NCBI GenBank assembly: GCA_035289125.1
Contig: DATDXW010000072.1
Coordinates: 1-17,065, forward strand
DNA length: 17,065 nucleotides
From: JACQID01 sp035289125
Lineage (GTDB): Archaea; Aenigmatarchaeota; Aenigmatarchaeia; GW2011-AR5
Direction: 5' to 3'
In this document: piece after piece, positions 1 to 6,060 of the stretch
Layout: every line of letters starts with the position of its first letter
Numbering within the stretch: position 1 is the stretch's first letter
Made by a program: the position numbers and the translations under genes
Notes under the pieces: model-generated
Told to the model about the DNA's origin: nothing
Databases searched by the model: none
Seen by the model: only the letters and a program-made list of their open reading frames with translations

Positions 1-220
1 CCGGCGCAAGGTAAGCTTCCACCTTCGGCTTGCCGTTAATCAACAAGTGCTCCAGCTTCTTCTCGGCGCGTATCTCCATGTCCACTTCCTCCGTGAGCCG
101 CACGTTCAGCGTCCCTGCAAACGGCTTGAAGCCGAGCATGCCCGTCAGCCTGTTGCCCCACTTTGCCATGAGGTCTTTGCCTCGTTCAAATCCGGAGAAG
201 ACTGTGCCTTTTACGCGCAT
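1..220 (-). CDS. ribK: CTP-dependent riboflavin kinase (archaeal DUF120 family), 5' part only
   Basis: Reading the minus strand from an ATG at 220 gives an open frame that runs off the window edge, 73 residues so far. It begins MRVKGTVFSGFERGKDLMAK and contains LGFKPFAGTLNVRL at residues 29-42. The GTVFSG start, the G-x-x-F and the (P/A)GTLN(V/I)xL block are the signature of archaeal CTP-dependent riboflavin kinase, which makes FMN from riboflavin and CTP. The family is about 130 residues, so roughly the last half is missing. A TATA box 21-30 bp upstream places transcription at or next to the ATG, so the mRNA is probably leaderless. The family call rests on memory of motifs, not a search. Confidence 0.82.
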   Translation of the reverse strand, partial: MRVKGTVFSGFERGKDLMAKWGNRLTGMLGFKPFAGTLNVRLTEEVDMEIRAEKKLEHLLINGKPKVEAYLAP

Positions 221-240
221 AGTTACAATATCGGGGAATG

Positions 241-250
241 GTATATAAAT
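241..250 (-). promoter_or_regulatory. TATA box for ribK
   Basis: The minus strand reads ATTTATATAC, matching the archaeal TTTATATA box. Its centre is about 25 bp upstream of the ribK ATG at 220, so the predicted transcript start coincides with the start codon (leaderless). Confidence 0.65.
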
Positions 251-280
251 GGAGCGAAATCCGTGCTTTGTCCGATTTTT

Positions 281-589
281 CTATCGCGCAGCGTCCTGAA
301 TTTTTATATAAACTCCAACTACCAAGTCATATTGTTTCTGGCGATTTTCTATATAATCTTTGAAAACGTGCATCAAATTTGCCTCGCCCATTTCGTCTTC
401 CGTCTTGGCGGTATAACCGACCGCGTTATTTATGCCAAAATGGATTTCAGTCTCATCCGGGTCCATGCCATTTCTCCAGCACATGTCTCGTGCTGCTCTA
501 TCATTAGAGCGGACAATCCTATCTACCGTTTGGGTTCCACTGGTTCTTTCTCCGAATATCGTTATATTACCTATGAGTTTGTAAGGCAT
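281..589 (-). CDS. Unrecognised small protein, leaderless gene
   Basis: A 102-residue soluble protein with no signal peptide or membrane segment. I do not recognise the family. The N-terminal half is basic and polar (TVDRIVRSNDRAARDMCW); the second half has acidic stretches (DPDETE, EDEMGE) and ends in a mixed beta-like segment (YDLVVGVYIKIQ). It has a single cysteine. Coding status is supported by a canonical TATA box (611-620) whose spacing puts the transcript start at the ATG, as for the neighbouring ribK, and by balanced amino-acid composition. It lies 60 bp upstream of ribK on the same strand, but ribK has its own TATA box in that gap, so the two are probably separate units. The overlapping plus-strand frame is unlike protein and was discarded. 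Confidence 0.6.
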   Translation of the reverse strand: MPYKLIGNITIFGERTSGTQTVDRIVRSNDRAARDMCWRNGMDPDETEIHFGINNAVGYTAKTEDEMGEANLMHVFKDYIENRQKQYDLVVGVYIKIQDAAR

Positions 590-610
590 AATGGCAGCTA
601 TCGTAATTAA

Positions 611-620
611 CTATTTATAC
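611..620 (-). promoter_or_regulatory. TATA box for the 281-589 gene
   Basis: The minus strand reads GTATAAATAG, centred about 26 bp upstream of the ATG at 589. This is the spacing expected for a leaderless archaeal transcript. Confidence 0.65.
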
Positions 621-776
621 ACGATTCATGCAATTGCACAGTTAGTAAAGAAACTGGGGACTTTGCGCATGACTGGTTTTAGCGGTGCCGGCTCGTTTTC
701 GTCTCTTACTTGTTTACCGTTTAGTCACTGAATGCCAATCGTCTTTATCTCATTTATATGGAAATCGCATCGTCAT

Positions 777-1031
777 TTATCCGTACTTCCTTTTCAGAAG
801 AAACAGCAGAGACGCGCCGATAAAAATCATAACGTTGGTTAACAGTATAAACGGGTCACTTTTTAGGAAGCCGTAAACTCCCCACAGCACGCCGTTGAGC
901 ATGCCAAGGAGTATCATAGTCCATGAAAGCACGTCCGTTTTCTTGGCTTTATATGACGCCCACACCTGCGGGTAAAACAGAAACGATGCAGTTACAGAAG
1001 CTACAGCGCCAAGAACTGTCAATATTTCCAT
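777..1031 (-). CDS. SemiSWEET / PQ-loop small sugar transporter
   Basis: An 84-residue, three-helix membrane protein. Residues 1-25 form the first helix and carry the PQ-loop motif (FLFYPQVWASYKAKKTD, Pro21-Gln22). Helix two covers about 36-55 and contains LNGVLWGVYG; helix three covers about 61-79. Trp50 and Asn66 sit where SemiSWEETs place the substrate-contacting Trp and Asn. Half-transporters of this family work as homodimers and move sugars down a gradient; the substrate here is unknown. I start at ATG 1031 rather than the TTG at 1049, because the TTG overlaps the L31e stop and would add residues before a typical SemiSWEET N terminus. The gene follows L31e by 14 bp, so it is probably co-transcribed with the ribosomal genes. 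Confidence 0.85.
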   Translation of the reverse strand: MEILTVLGAVASVTASFLFYPQVWASYKAKKTDVLSWTMILLGMLNGVLWGVYGFLKSDPFILLTNVMIFIGASLLFLLKRKYG

Positions 1032-1045
1032 GAAACCGCCGAGAA

Positions 1046-1516
1046 TCAAACTTCCTGCTTCTTAGCGACTTCCATGCTCTTCGCCGCCTTTACGTTCACT
1101 TTCATCTGCTCCTTGCTTACCGTTTTCTCCTCGCCGGCGCTTTCTATCTTTTTCTCCAGCTCCTCGTTTTTCTTCGCCTGCGGGCTGGTGTGCTCCTTCT
1201 TCTCTCCGTCCTTGCCGTGCTGTTCCTTTGTCACGGGCGCAAAATCCTGATAGTCATGACCCATGAGCTCTGCCTTCACGGTATCGCCCTGTTTCACCAA
1301 CTTCACGCGCACGCTTCGCAACATGGTCTTTTTGCCCCTTGCCCAGAGCGCGTCGTTGAGGAATTTGCCCAGTTTCACGTTTTCCGCCTTCATATGCGTC
1401 TTCAGGTACTTTCTGACAAGAGAAACAGTATAATTCACTTTTCTTTTTTCCGCCTTTTTCCCGGCCTCGCGAAGCGGGATAGTGATTATTTTTTCCTCGT
1501 TTTTTGCGTCTGCCAT
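1046..1516 (-). CDS. rpl31e: 50S ribosomal protein L31e with long charged C-terminal extension
   Basis: 156 residues. The first ~95 match L31e: IITIPLREAGKKAEKRKVNY, then VSLVRKYLKTHMKAENVKLG, then FLNDALWARGKK and RSVRVKLVKQGDTVKAELMG. L31e is a large-subunit protein near the polypeptide exit tunnel. The family normally ends soon after this, at about 85-95 residues. Here about 60 extra residues follow, almost all Lys, Glu, Gln, Ser and Ala, probably unstructured or coiled. The gene starts 6 bp after the L39e stop and is followed 14 bp later by the SemiSWEET gene. L39e-L31e adjacency is a standard archaeal arrangement. Confidence 0.9.
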   Translation of the reverse strand: MADAKNEEKIITIPLREAGKKAEKRKVNYTVSLVRKYLKTHMKAENVKLGKFLNDALWARGKKTMLRSVRVKLVKQGDTVKAELMGHDYQDFAPVTKEQHGKDGEKKEHTSPQAKKNEELEKKIESAGEEKTVSKEQMKVNVKAAKSMEVAKKQEV

Positions 1517-1522
1517 GCTTTA

Positions 1523-1687
1523 TCAAATCCTGTTCCTTCCATGTCTCCAGTTCTTCTTGTGTGAAGAAATACGCCTTGAGCGGGCGCGCTTGAGCGAGAA
1601 TTTCTTTATGTCCGCCCATCTGGGCGCGTTCTTGCCGCGCACAGCTATGAGCTTCATCTTTTTCCCAAGGTCCTTTCGTGCGCCCAT
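1523..1687 (-). CDS. rpl39e: 50S ribosomal protein L39e
   Basis: A 54-residue, very basic protein. It reads MGARKDLGKKMKLIAVRGKN, then APRWADIKKFSLKRARSRRI, and ends HKKNWRHGRNRI. The spacing of KK, the x-APRW segment, the RRI and the terminal KxxWRxxR block match the L39e pattern (RVPxWV ... RR ... RRHWRR), though the sequence is divergent. Position between PDCD5 and L31e is the usual archaeal place for this gene. I chose ATG 1687, which has a purine-rich GAAGGG just upstream. An in-frame ATG at 1702 would add five residues (MSEGY). The stop is 6 bp before the L31e start. Confidence 0.8.
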   Translation of the reverse strand: MGARKDLGKKMKLIAVRGKNAPRWADIKKFSLKRARSRRISSHKKNWRHGRNRI

Positions 1688-1733
1688 ATACCCTTCACTC
1701 ATTTCATTTGTGAATCTGTAGCCATACCCCGCA

Positions 1734-1842
1734 ATGCTGTATGACGCACAATTCTGTATGACGGCTTGCCTTCCGTCGCGTCAGTTCCCATCGCGTCGTA
1801 TCCCAATGCCCTGCAGCTTCACTGCATCGCATGCCATATTAT
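1734..1842 (-). repeat. Dispersed hairpin repeat, copy C (between PDCD5 and L39e)
   Basis: On the minus strand the element begins with ATAATATGGCATGCGA (1842 downward), followed by a TGCAG-TGAAG-CTGCA hairpin, then GGGATACGACGC, which is shared exactly with the two copies at 2148-2225. Next comes a nested inverted repeat: outer arms TGACGC/GCGTCA (1742-1783) around GACGG/CCGTC. It ends in two copies of CGTCATACAG(A/C)AT. The last 14 bp, GCGTCATACAGCAT (1734-1747), match 15202-15215 exactly. It fills most of a 170-bp gap inside a ribosomal-protein operon. Confidence 0.6.
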
Positions 1843-1857
1843 CTATTGACTATTTGT

Positions 1858-2139
1858 TTATCTTCTGACTATCCTGAACTCTTTTTTCTCGCTGATTTTT
1901 CTTAGCATTTCTATTATCTGCTCTTCGCTTATTTTATTCTTTACCTGCCCGCTGTGATAAAGCTGGGCAAGATACATTTCCAGCTGCGCCGCCATTTCGG
2001 GCCGCACGACTTTTAAGTTGTCCAGCCTGCTTTTCGCATTTGGCTCAAGCATCATAAGCATCGTGGCTTTTACTTCCTTCTCCACTTTTTCCTGCATTCT
2101 TTCTTGTTGCATCTGCCTTCGGATGTCTTCTTCGTCCAT
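1858..2139 (-). CDS. PDCD5/TFAR19-family DNA-binding protein
   Basis: 93 residues, starting MDEEDIRRQMQQERMQEKVE. The order is a charged N-terminal helix, then KEVKATMLMMLEPNAKSRLD at about 21-40, then NLKVVRPEMAAQLEMYLAQL at 41-60, then a basic C-terminal tail. The EPxAxxRLxNLxxVxPE(x)A core is diagnostic of this archaeal/eukaryotic family, a small helical-bundle protein that binds DNA and is linked to the ribosome operon in archaea. ATG 2139 is chosen over the in-frame ATG at 2154 because it gives the usual MDEE-type start and has GGGG about 9 bp upstream. That GGGG is the end of repeat copy B, so the repeat supplies part of the translation-initiation region. S19e lies upstream and L39e downstream. 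Confidence 0.9.
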   Translation of the reverse strand: MDEEDIRRQMQQERMQEKVEKEVKATMLMMLEPNAKSRLDNLKVVRPEMAAQLEMYLAQLYHSGQVKNKISEEQIIEMLRKISEKKEFRIVRR

Positions 2140-2147
2140 AATAATAC

Positions 2148-2225
2148 CCCGCATTCTGCGAATGCGTCGTATCCCATATTATCCACTACGCCCGCATTCT
2201 GCGAATGCGTCGTATCCCATATTAT
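2148..2225 (-). repeat. Two direct copies (A, B) of a 35-bp hairpin repeat upstream of PDCD5
   Basis: Positions 2148-2182 and 2191-2225 are identical over 35 bp with a 43-bp period. On the minus strand each copy is ATAATATGGGATACGA followed by the hairpin CGCATTC-GCA-GAATGCG (7-bp perfect stem, 3-nt loop) and GG. They fill the gap between S19e and PDCD5. Copy B ends 9 bp before the PDCD5 ATG. Related copies lie at 1734-1842, 5377-5392 and 15126-15215. Confidence 0.8.
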
Positions 2226-2267
2226 TGTGTTTACTACCTTTCGCTTGGCGAGTGCGTATTCGTGTCA

Positions 2268-2286
2268 TGACGCGCGTAGCGCGTCA
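2268..2286 (-). terminator. Perfect 8-bp hairpin overlapping the S19e stop codon
   Basis: TGACGCGC and GCGCGTCA form a perfect 8-bp palindrome around a 3-nt loop. The S19e stop codon (2284-2286) is part of one arm. No T-run follows on the minus strand, so this is not an ordinary terminator. It could be an mRNA-stability or attenuation hairpin, or part of the repeat family, since the TGACGC/GCGTCA arms recur at 1742-1783 and 15179-15207. Confidence 0.4.
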
Positions 2287-2694
2287 CTTGATGCTTTTCG
2301 ATATCGCGTCCATGAGCTTCCTGCCTTCCGGCGTGAGTATTCTCCCTTTCGGCTTCTCCGAAACTTTCACGAGATTCGCTTTCGTCAAATCTTGCAATAT
2401 CGTGCGTATGACCTTTCCGCCGCCTTTTGCAAAATGCGCCGGCTTATGCCCGCGCCTGTGGCTATTGCCGTAATAGCTACGGAGTTTTGAAACACCCACA
2501 GGACCGTCTTTATACAGGCGCCGCATTATGCTCGCAGAGCGCGCAAACCACCAGTCCGGGTCGTCCGGCAGCCTTTCCCGCCCGACGCCCGTCTTGACGT
2601 AAGTCGCCCATTCCGGCTTCTTCATCTTTTCTTTCAAAGCGTTAGCCAGTCCGCCTATAAGTTTCTCAGGGTCATTGTCCAGAGCTGAAACCAT
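2284..2694 (-). CDS. rps19e: 30S ribosomal protein S19e
   Basis: 136 residues, close to the archaeal norm of about 150. Diagnostic segments are WATYVKTGVGRERLPDDPDW at about 29-48, FARSASIMRRLYKDGPVGVS at 50-69, and KLRSYYGNSHRRGHKPAHF at 70-88, followed by GGGKVIRTILQDLTKANLV. The C terminus carries the GRILTPEGRKLMD block seen across S19e. It is a winged-helix protein of the small-subunit head. It is first in the block S19e > PDCD5 > L39e > L31e, the conserved archaeal order. The TATA box at 2721-2730 gives a leaderless or nearly leaderless start. Confidence 0.93.
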   Translation of the reverse strand: MVSALDNDPEKLIGGLANALKEKMKKPEWATYVKTGVGRERLPDDPDWWFARSASIMRRLYKDGPVGVSKLRSYYGNSHRRGHKPAHFAKGGGKVIRTILQDLTKANLVKVSEKPKGRILTPEGRKLMDAISKSIK

Positions 2695-2720
2695 ACAATC
2701 AACTACTATTCCAAAGGAAA

Positions 2721-2730
2721 TACTTAAATA
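2721..2730 (-). promoter_or_regulatory. TATA box for the S19e operon
   Basis: The minus strand reads TATTTAAGTA, centred about 31 bp upstream of the S19e ATG (2694). This predicts a transcript start a few bases before the ATG. Confidence 0.5.
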
Positions 2731-2739
2731 GGTTGTTTA

Positions 2740-3530
2740 TTATCTCTTCGCCAAACCGTCAAGCAAACGCTGGTCATGCATTGGCACACCATGTGATGCT
2801 ATATTGAATCTGCTGCCAATCGTGACCAGCATAGCCTCTACGACATTCTCTATCGGTTCTGTAGCGTCAATTATGACTATATCCAAACCCAATTCATCCC
2901 GTGCGTAAGGAATGACATCTTCAAATTGTTCTTGCAAAAATGCTAATGTTTCGGGGGTCTCGTGCATGTGATGGAATTTTCTCCTGTCAACCTTCTTGCC
3001 TTCCGCCTCACTCATCCTGGACTCTGCTTCAATCCTTGCCAATATCCTTTCGTATGACGTATGAGGAGGCAAATCCATATAAAAAACCAGGTCTGATTTT
3101 TTGCCGCTTCCAGCCAAGGACAATGCCCGTTTTTTAGCTTCCAGTGACCAACCACGCGTGAATGGAAAATAGTAAGCTGAATATGCAAGTGGGTCGAGAG
3201 TAGTATCGCGGTAACTTAAAAAAAATCAGGTCTGTAAACCGTTTCGGCACATGCGTTCATGACTTTACTTACAGGAGCGTACAGCAAATTAGTAAGACCT
3301 GTGAAAGTACACATGTCTCTTCTGTCCGCCCAGAAATGTGCAGCGTCAAAGGCGCCATTAATACAGTTCCCGAAATATTTTCTTTCTTGCTGCGGCCTGT
3401 CCACCCACGCGCTTCTTCGTACTTGGATTACCGTATATCCATGCTTGCCGGACAATCGCGCGGAGACCTGTTTGAACGCGGTGCTTTTTCCCGACCCGTC
3501 TATGCCTGAAACGGTGACGTAATACGCCAT
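2740..3530 (-). pseudogene. Thymidylate-kinase-like P-loop nucleotide kinase, broken by a frameshift in a T8 run
   Basis: Two minus-strand frames join into one protein of about 263 residues. The first (3530-3216) opens MAYYVTVSGIDGSGKST, a P-loop at residues 9-17, and stops right after YRPDFF. The second continues from the same point as LSYRDTTLDPLAYSAYYFP, then KKSDLVFYMDLPPHTSYERI (the DxP...R segment of dTMP kinases), a charged lid-like region and IDATEPIENVVEAM. The break is in eight Ts (3218-3225); nine would restore one frame. The family phosphorylates (d)NMPs, usually dTMP. The TLDPLAYSAYYFP segment corresponds to the nucleotide-base-binding part of the family, but substrate is not certain. 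It lies 36 bp after rnp4 on the same strand. It may be a pseudogene, a sequencing error, or a slippage-decoded gene. Confidence 0.75.
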
Positions 3531-3566
3531 TTTGTAATGCTATAGGCAGTTTAAAGTGTGAATATT

Positions 3567-3857
3567 TCACCCAACCGGTATCCTCGTGATTTTATTGCAG
3601 TTGCCGCACGTTATCGTTATTGTCTTGCTCTTCACGCGAACGCGCGCGCCGGTTATGTAGGAGCTGCACGCTTTGCAGAACTGCCTTCTTATCTCCACAG
3701 GAACTTTCACGTTGTATCTCATGCCGATTTTGCGTAGCAGCGTTATGTAACGTCGCGCCAACACAGGCTCGCCCGCACGCTTCGCAGCCTCCTTTATGAG
3801 AATTTCCATGCGCTCCCGCGCTATCTTCGTCTGGTTTTCAGGCTTTCCCCGTCGCAT
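3567..3857 (-). CDS. rnp4: RNase P protein subunit Rpp21/Rnp4
   Basis: 96 residues. A basic N-terminal helical part (KIARERMEILIKEAAKRAGE, 11-30; then RYITLLRKIGMRYNVKVP) precedes a zinc ribbon with CKAC at 61-64 and CGNC at 84-87. This is the Rpp21/Rpr2 layout. The protein is one of the archaeal RNase P subunits and helps the catalytic RNA cut tRNA 5' leaders. Length is typical for archaea. Its first 20 bp overlap the end of cysS, so the two are translationally coupled, and it probably shares the cysS transcript. The ARVRVKSKTITITCGNC strand pair between the Cys pairs is intact. Confidence 0.88.
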   Translation of the reverse strand: MRRGKPENQTKIARERMEILIKEAAKRAGEPVLARRYITLLRKIGMRYNVKVPVEIRRQFCKACSSYITGARVRVKSKTITITCGNCNKITRIPVG

Positions 3858-5232
3858 GCCTGCTCCACCTCACTCTGCCTGCCGTGTCTTCCAGTAGTAT
3901 GCCTTTCTTTGCCAGTTCTTCCCGTATCTTGTCAGCCTCCCTGTAAAGCTTCTTTGCCCTGAGGTCTTCCCGTTTCTCTACCATGGCATTTTCTTCTTTC
4001 GTAAGCTCTGCTCGTTCAGTAAGAAAGCCCATGACAGCATCCATTTCTTCCAGAACCTTTTTTATCGTTGCCGCGTCTTCCCTGCCTAGCTTGGCTTTGT
4101 TAGCCTCGCCGATAAGCGCGAAAAGCTCCGCCAGCGCGCGTGGCGTGTCTAAATCGTCGTCTATGCGCTTCATGAACGCATCGCAGCGCTTTTGCGCCGT
4201 TTTGACAAAGCCTTTGCCCTTTTCTTTTATACCTTCCAGCCGCGCATAAAAGTCGTTTATTGATTCTACGGTTGCCTGCGCCTGCTTCAGCCCTTCAAAC
4301 GTGAAATTCATCTGGCTCCTATAATGGGAAGAAGCGCACAAGTAGCGCAGCGCTGTCGGCGAAAATCCTTTTTTCTCCACATCTTCTAGGGTATAATAAT
4401 TGCCGAGCGACTTGGATATTTTTTTGTCGTCTAATAGCATAAACGAAACGTGTATCCATATTTTTGCGAACTTTTTGCCCGTGGCTGCTTCGCTCTGCGC
4501 TATCTCGTTGGTGTGATGAACGGCGACGTGGTCCTCGCCTCCGGCGTGAATGTCTAACGTCGGCCCGAGATATTTCATCGCCATTGCCGAGCATTCTATA
4601 TGCCAACCTGGGAAGCCTCTGCCCCACGGTGAGTCCCATTCCATTTGACGCGGCGTGCGTGAGAACTTCCACAGCGCGAAATCCGTTGCGCTTCTCTTCG
4701 CGCCCATCGCCACACGCGCGCCGGCTTTTATTTTTTCCTTCTTGAGCTTAGCCAGTTTGCCGTAGCCTTTGAAATTGGAAGTGTCAAAATATATTCCATC
4801 CTCGGTGCGATAAGTATAGCCTTTCTTTTCCAGCTTTGCCACGAGTTCTATCATCTCTTTTACGTGCTCCGTTGCCTTGCAAAGCACGCCCGGCTTCTTT
4901 ATGCCGAGCTTTTCCATGTCGCTTAAAAATTGTTTGGTATAGAAGTCAGCAATTTGCCATGCGTTCTTCTTCTCGCGGCGGGCGCCCACTTCCATCTTGT
5001 CCTCGCCTTCGTCTCCGTCCGACGTTAGATGCCCGACGTCCGTTATGTTCATGACGTGCTTCACAGGGAAATGCCGCGCTATGGCGCGCTTCATTATGTC
5101 TTCGGCTATGTACGTTCTTAGATTTCCGACGTGCGCATAGTCGTAAACCGTAGGCCCGCACGTGTATATTTTCGCCGTGCCTCTCGGTCTGACGGCAACC
5201 TTTTTACGCGTCAGCGTGTCAAAGAGTTTCAT
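3838..5232 (-). CDS. cysS: Cysteinyl-tRNA synthetase
   Basis: 464 residues, full length. Motifs in order: IYTCGPTVYDYAHVGNLRTY (22-41), holding the first Zn-ligand Cys25 and a HVGN version of the HIGH motif; FPGWHIECSAMAMKYLG with Cys214; DIHAGGEDHVAVHHTNEIAQ with the His and Glu ligands (about H239 and E243); and KISKSLGN (271-278), the KMSKS loop. A C-terminal helical domain follows (from about 310). The enzyme charges tRNA-Cys with cysteine, and a tRNA-Cys(GCA) gene lies in this window at 15269. A plausible TATA-like ATAAACTTTAAT is 26-37 bp upstream of the ATG. The 3' end overlaps rnp4 by 20 bp. Confidence 0.95.
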   Translation of the reverse strand: MKLFDTLTRKKVAVRPRGTAKIYTCGPTVYDYAHVGNLRTYIAEDIMKRAIARHFPVKHVMNITDVGHLTSDGDEGEDKMEVGARREKKNAWQIADFYTKQFLSDMEKLGIKKPGVLCKATEHVKEMIELVAKLEKKGYTYRTEDGIYFDTSNFKGYGKLAKLKKEKIKAGARVAMGAKRSATDFALWKFSRTPRQMEWDSPWGRGFPGWHIECSAMAMKYLGPTLDIHAGGEDHVAVHHTNEIAQSEAATGKKFAKIWIHVSFMLLDDKKISKSLGNYYTLEDVEKKGFSPTALRYLCASSHYRSQMNFTFEGLKQAQATVESINDFYARLEGIKEKGKGFVKTAQKRCDAFMKRIDDDLDTPRALAELFALIGEANKAKLGREDAATIKKVLEEMDAVMGFLTERAELTKEENAMVEKREDLRAKKLYREADKIREELAKKGILLEDTAGRVRWSRHATGKA

Positions 5233-5376
5233 TGTGATTAGAGTGTAGATGCAAGAATTAAAGTTTATGCTGGTAGCGCCGACTATTTGCTACTGGCGAA
5301 AATCTGCCTTTGCGCGCCTGTGAATAACGTTATAATTTAGTAAAAAAATGCTGCAAGTGCGATGAGTGAAGCGGCA

Positions 5377-5392
5377 ATAATATGGGCATCCC
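5377..5392 (+). repeat. Dispersed hairpin repeat, copy D (short)
   Basis: The plus strand reads ATAATATGGGCATCCC: the conserved 9-mer followed by a short GGG-CAT-CCC hairpin. It lies in the gap between the Lrp gene and cysS, opposite in orientation to both genes. The similarity to the other copies is limited to the 9-mer plus a hairpin. Confidence 0.4.
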
Positions 5393-5436
5393 TGTAAGCA
5401 TGACATCAACTTTTTGCCGTATGTAAAAAGAGAATT

Positions 5437-5880
5437 TCAGAAACTTTCCAGTATCACGGATGTCTGCGTCCTTTCAACGCCCTCCATGTTTCTCATGTAT
5501 TTCGTGACGAACTCGTTTAGCTGGGAAATGTCCGTCGTCCTTATTTTAACTACGATGTCGCTCGTGCCTGTTATCATGTCCACTTCATCTACAAACTCGT
5601 ATTGCCTTAATTTTGCCGCAAGCTCCTGCTGCGTCATGCCTTTCCTCTTGAGCAGGTTGTAATCCACTGTCATGGAAACGTAAGCCGCCACGTTTCTCCC
5701 CGTTTTTCCTTCGTCCAGAATAACGGTGTAACCCTTTATCACGCCCGTTTTCTCCATGCGCCTTATTCGGTTGAAGATCGTGGTTACTGGTATCTTGGTA
5801 GCTTTTGATATATCCTGTGCCGAAAGCCTCCCATCCTTCTTGAGTTCTTTCAGTATTATTATGTCTTTTTTATCTATCAT
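5437..5880 (-). CDS. Lrp/AsnC-family transcriptional regulator
   Basis: 147 residues, typical for the family. Residues 1-52 form the winged HTH (IDKKDIIILKELKKDGRLSA, then QDISKATKIPVTTIFNRIRR and MEKTGVIKGYTVILD). Residues ~65-147 form the RAM ligand/oligomerisation domain, with FVDEVDMITGTSDIVVKIRT and GVERTQTSVIL. Family members bind DNA as dimers to octamers and often sense amino acids; the effector here is unknown. It is divergent from the 6061-6552 gene over a 180-bp AT-rich gap. This is the usual arrangement for autoregulation or control of the neighbour. A TATTAATAATT about 21-31 bp upstream of the ATG is a candidate TATA box, implying a leaderless mRNA. Confidence 0.92.
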   Translation of the reverse strand: MIDKKDIIILKELKKDGRLSAQDISKATKIPVTTIFNRIRRMEKTGVIKGYTVILDEGKTGRNVAAYVSMTVDYNLLKRKGMTQQELAAKLRQYEFVDEVDMITGTSDIVVKIRTTDISQLNEFVTKYMRNMEGVERTQTSVILESF

Positions 5881-5937
5881 ATGGATTGATTATTCCACAA
5901 ATTATTAATATTTGATATTTTCATTCATTCAATGGAC

Positions 5938-5947
5938 TTTTTATATA
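5938..5947 (+). promoter_or_regulatory. TATA box in the Lrp / unknown-gene divergent region
   Basis: TTTTTATATA on the plus strand is a strong archaeal box and would start a transcript around 5968-5972. The same bases read TATATAAAAA on the minus strand, so use in the Lrp direction cannot be excluded, though that would leave a leader of about 35-40 nt. Confidence 0.5.
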
Positions 5948-6060
5948 GGCTCTGGTGTTAGTTTAACGTGAGTGGTATTATGGTAGTGCAATGTTCCCGA
6001 ACTGCTGGAAATGGCACTCAAAGCAAAGCCAAATGAATCGTGATTTTTTTGTCAATCCTA

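Noticed and set aside
47..610. A 187-residue plus-strand ORF at the left edge
   Set aside because: It runs antisense to ribK and the 281-589 gene, both with good TATA boxes, and its composition is unlike a protein.
690..700. 11-bp match GGCTCGTTTTC between 690-700 and 15388-15398
   Set aside because: Short, low-complexity, flanks do not match, and it is plausible by chance in a window this size.
700..776. C/D-box small RNA on the minus strand after the SemiSWEET gene
   Set aside because: ATGACGA and nearby bases only loosely resemble a C box, and no properly spaced D box (CTGA) pairs with it.
2148..2225. CRISPR array
   Set aside because: Only two repeat units with an 8-bp separator, no spacers of normal length, no cas genes, and related copies are scattered rather than in one array.
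2018..2490. Overlapping plus-strand ORFs opposite PDCD5 and S19e
   Set aside because: They are shadows of two well-recognised genes and read through the repeat array.
5290..5406. A 38-codon minus-strand ORF just after the Lrp gene with five cysteines near its start
   Set aside because: The second half is not protein-like, there is no convincing ribosome site, it overlaps a repeat copy, and ORFs of this size arise often by chance.
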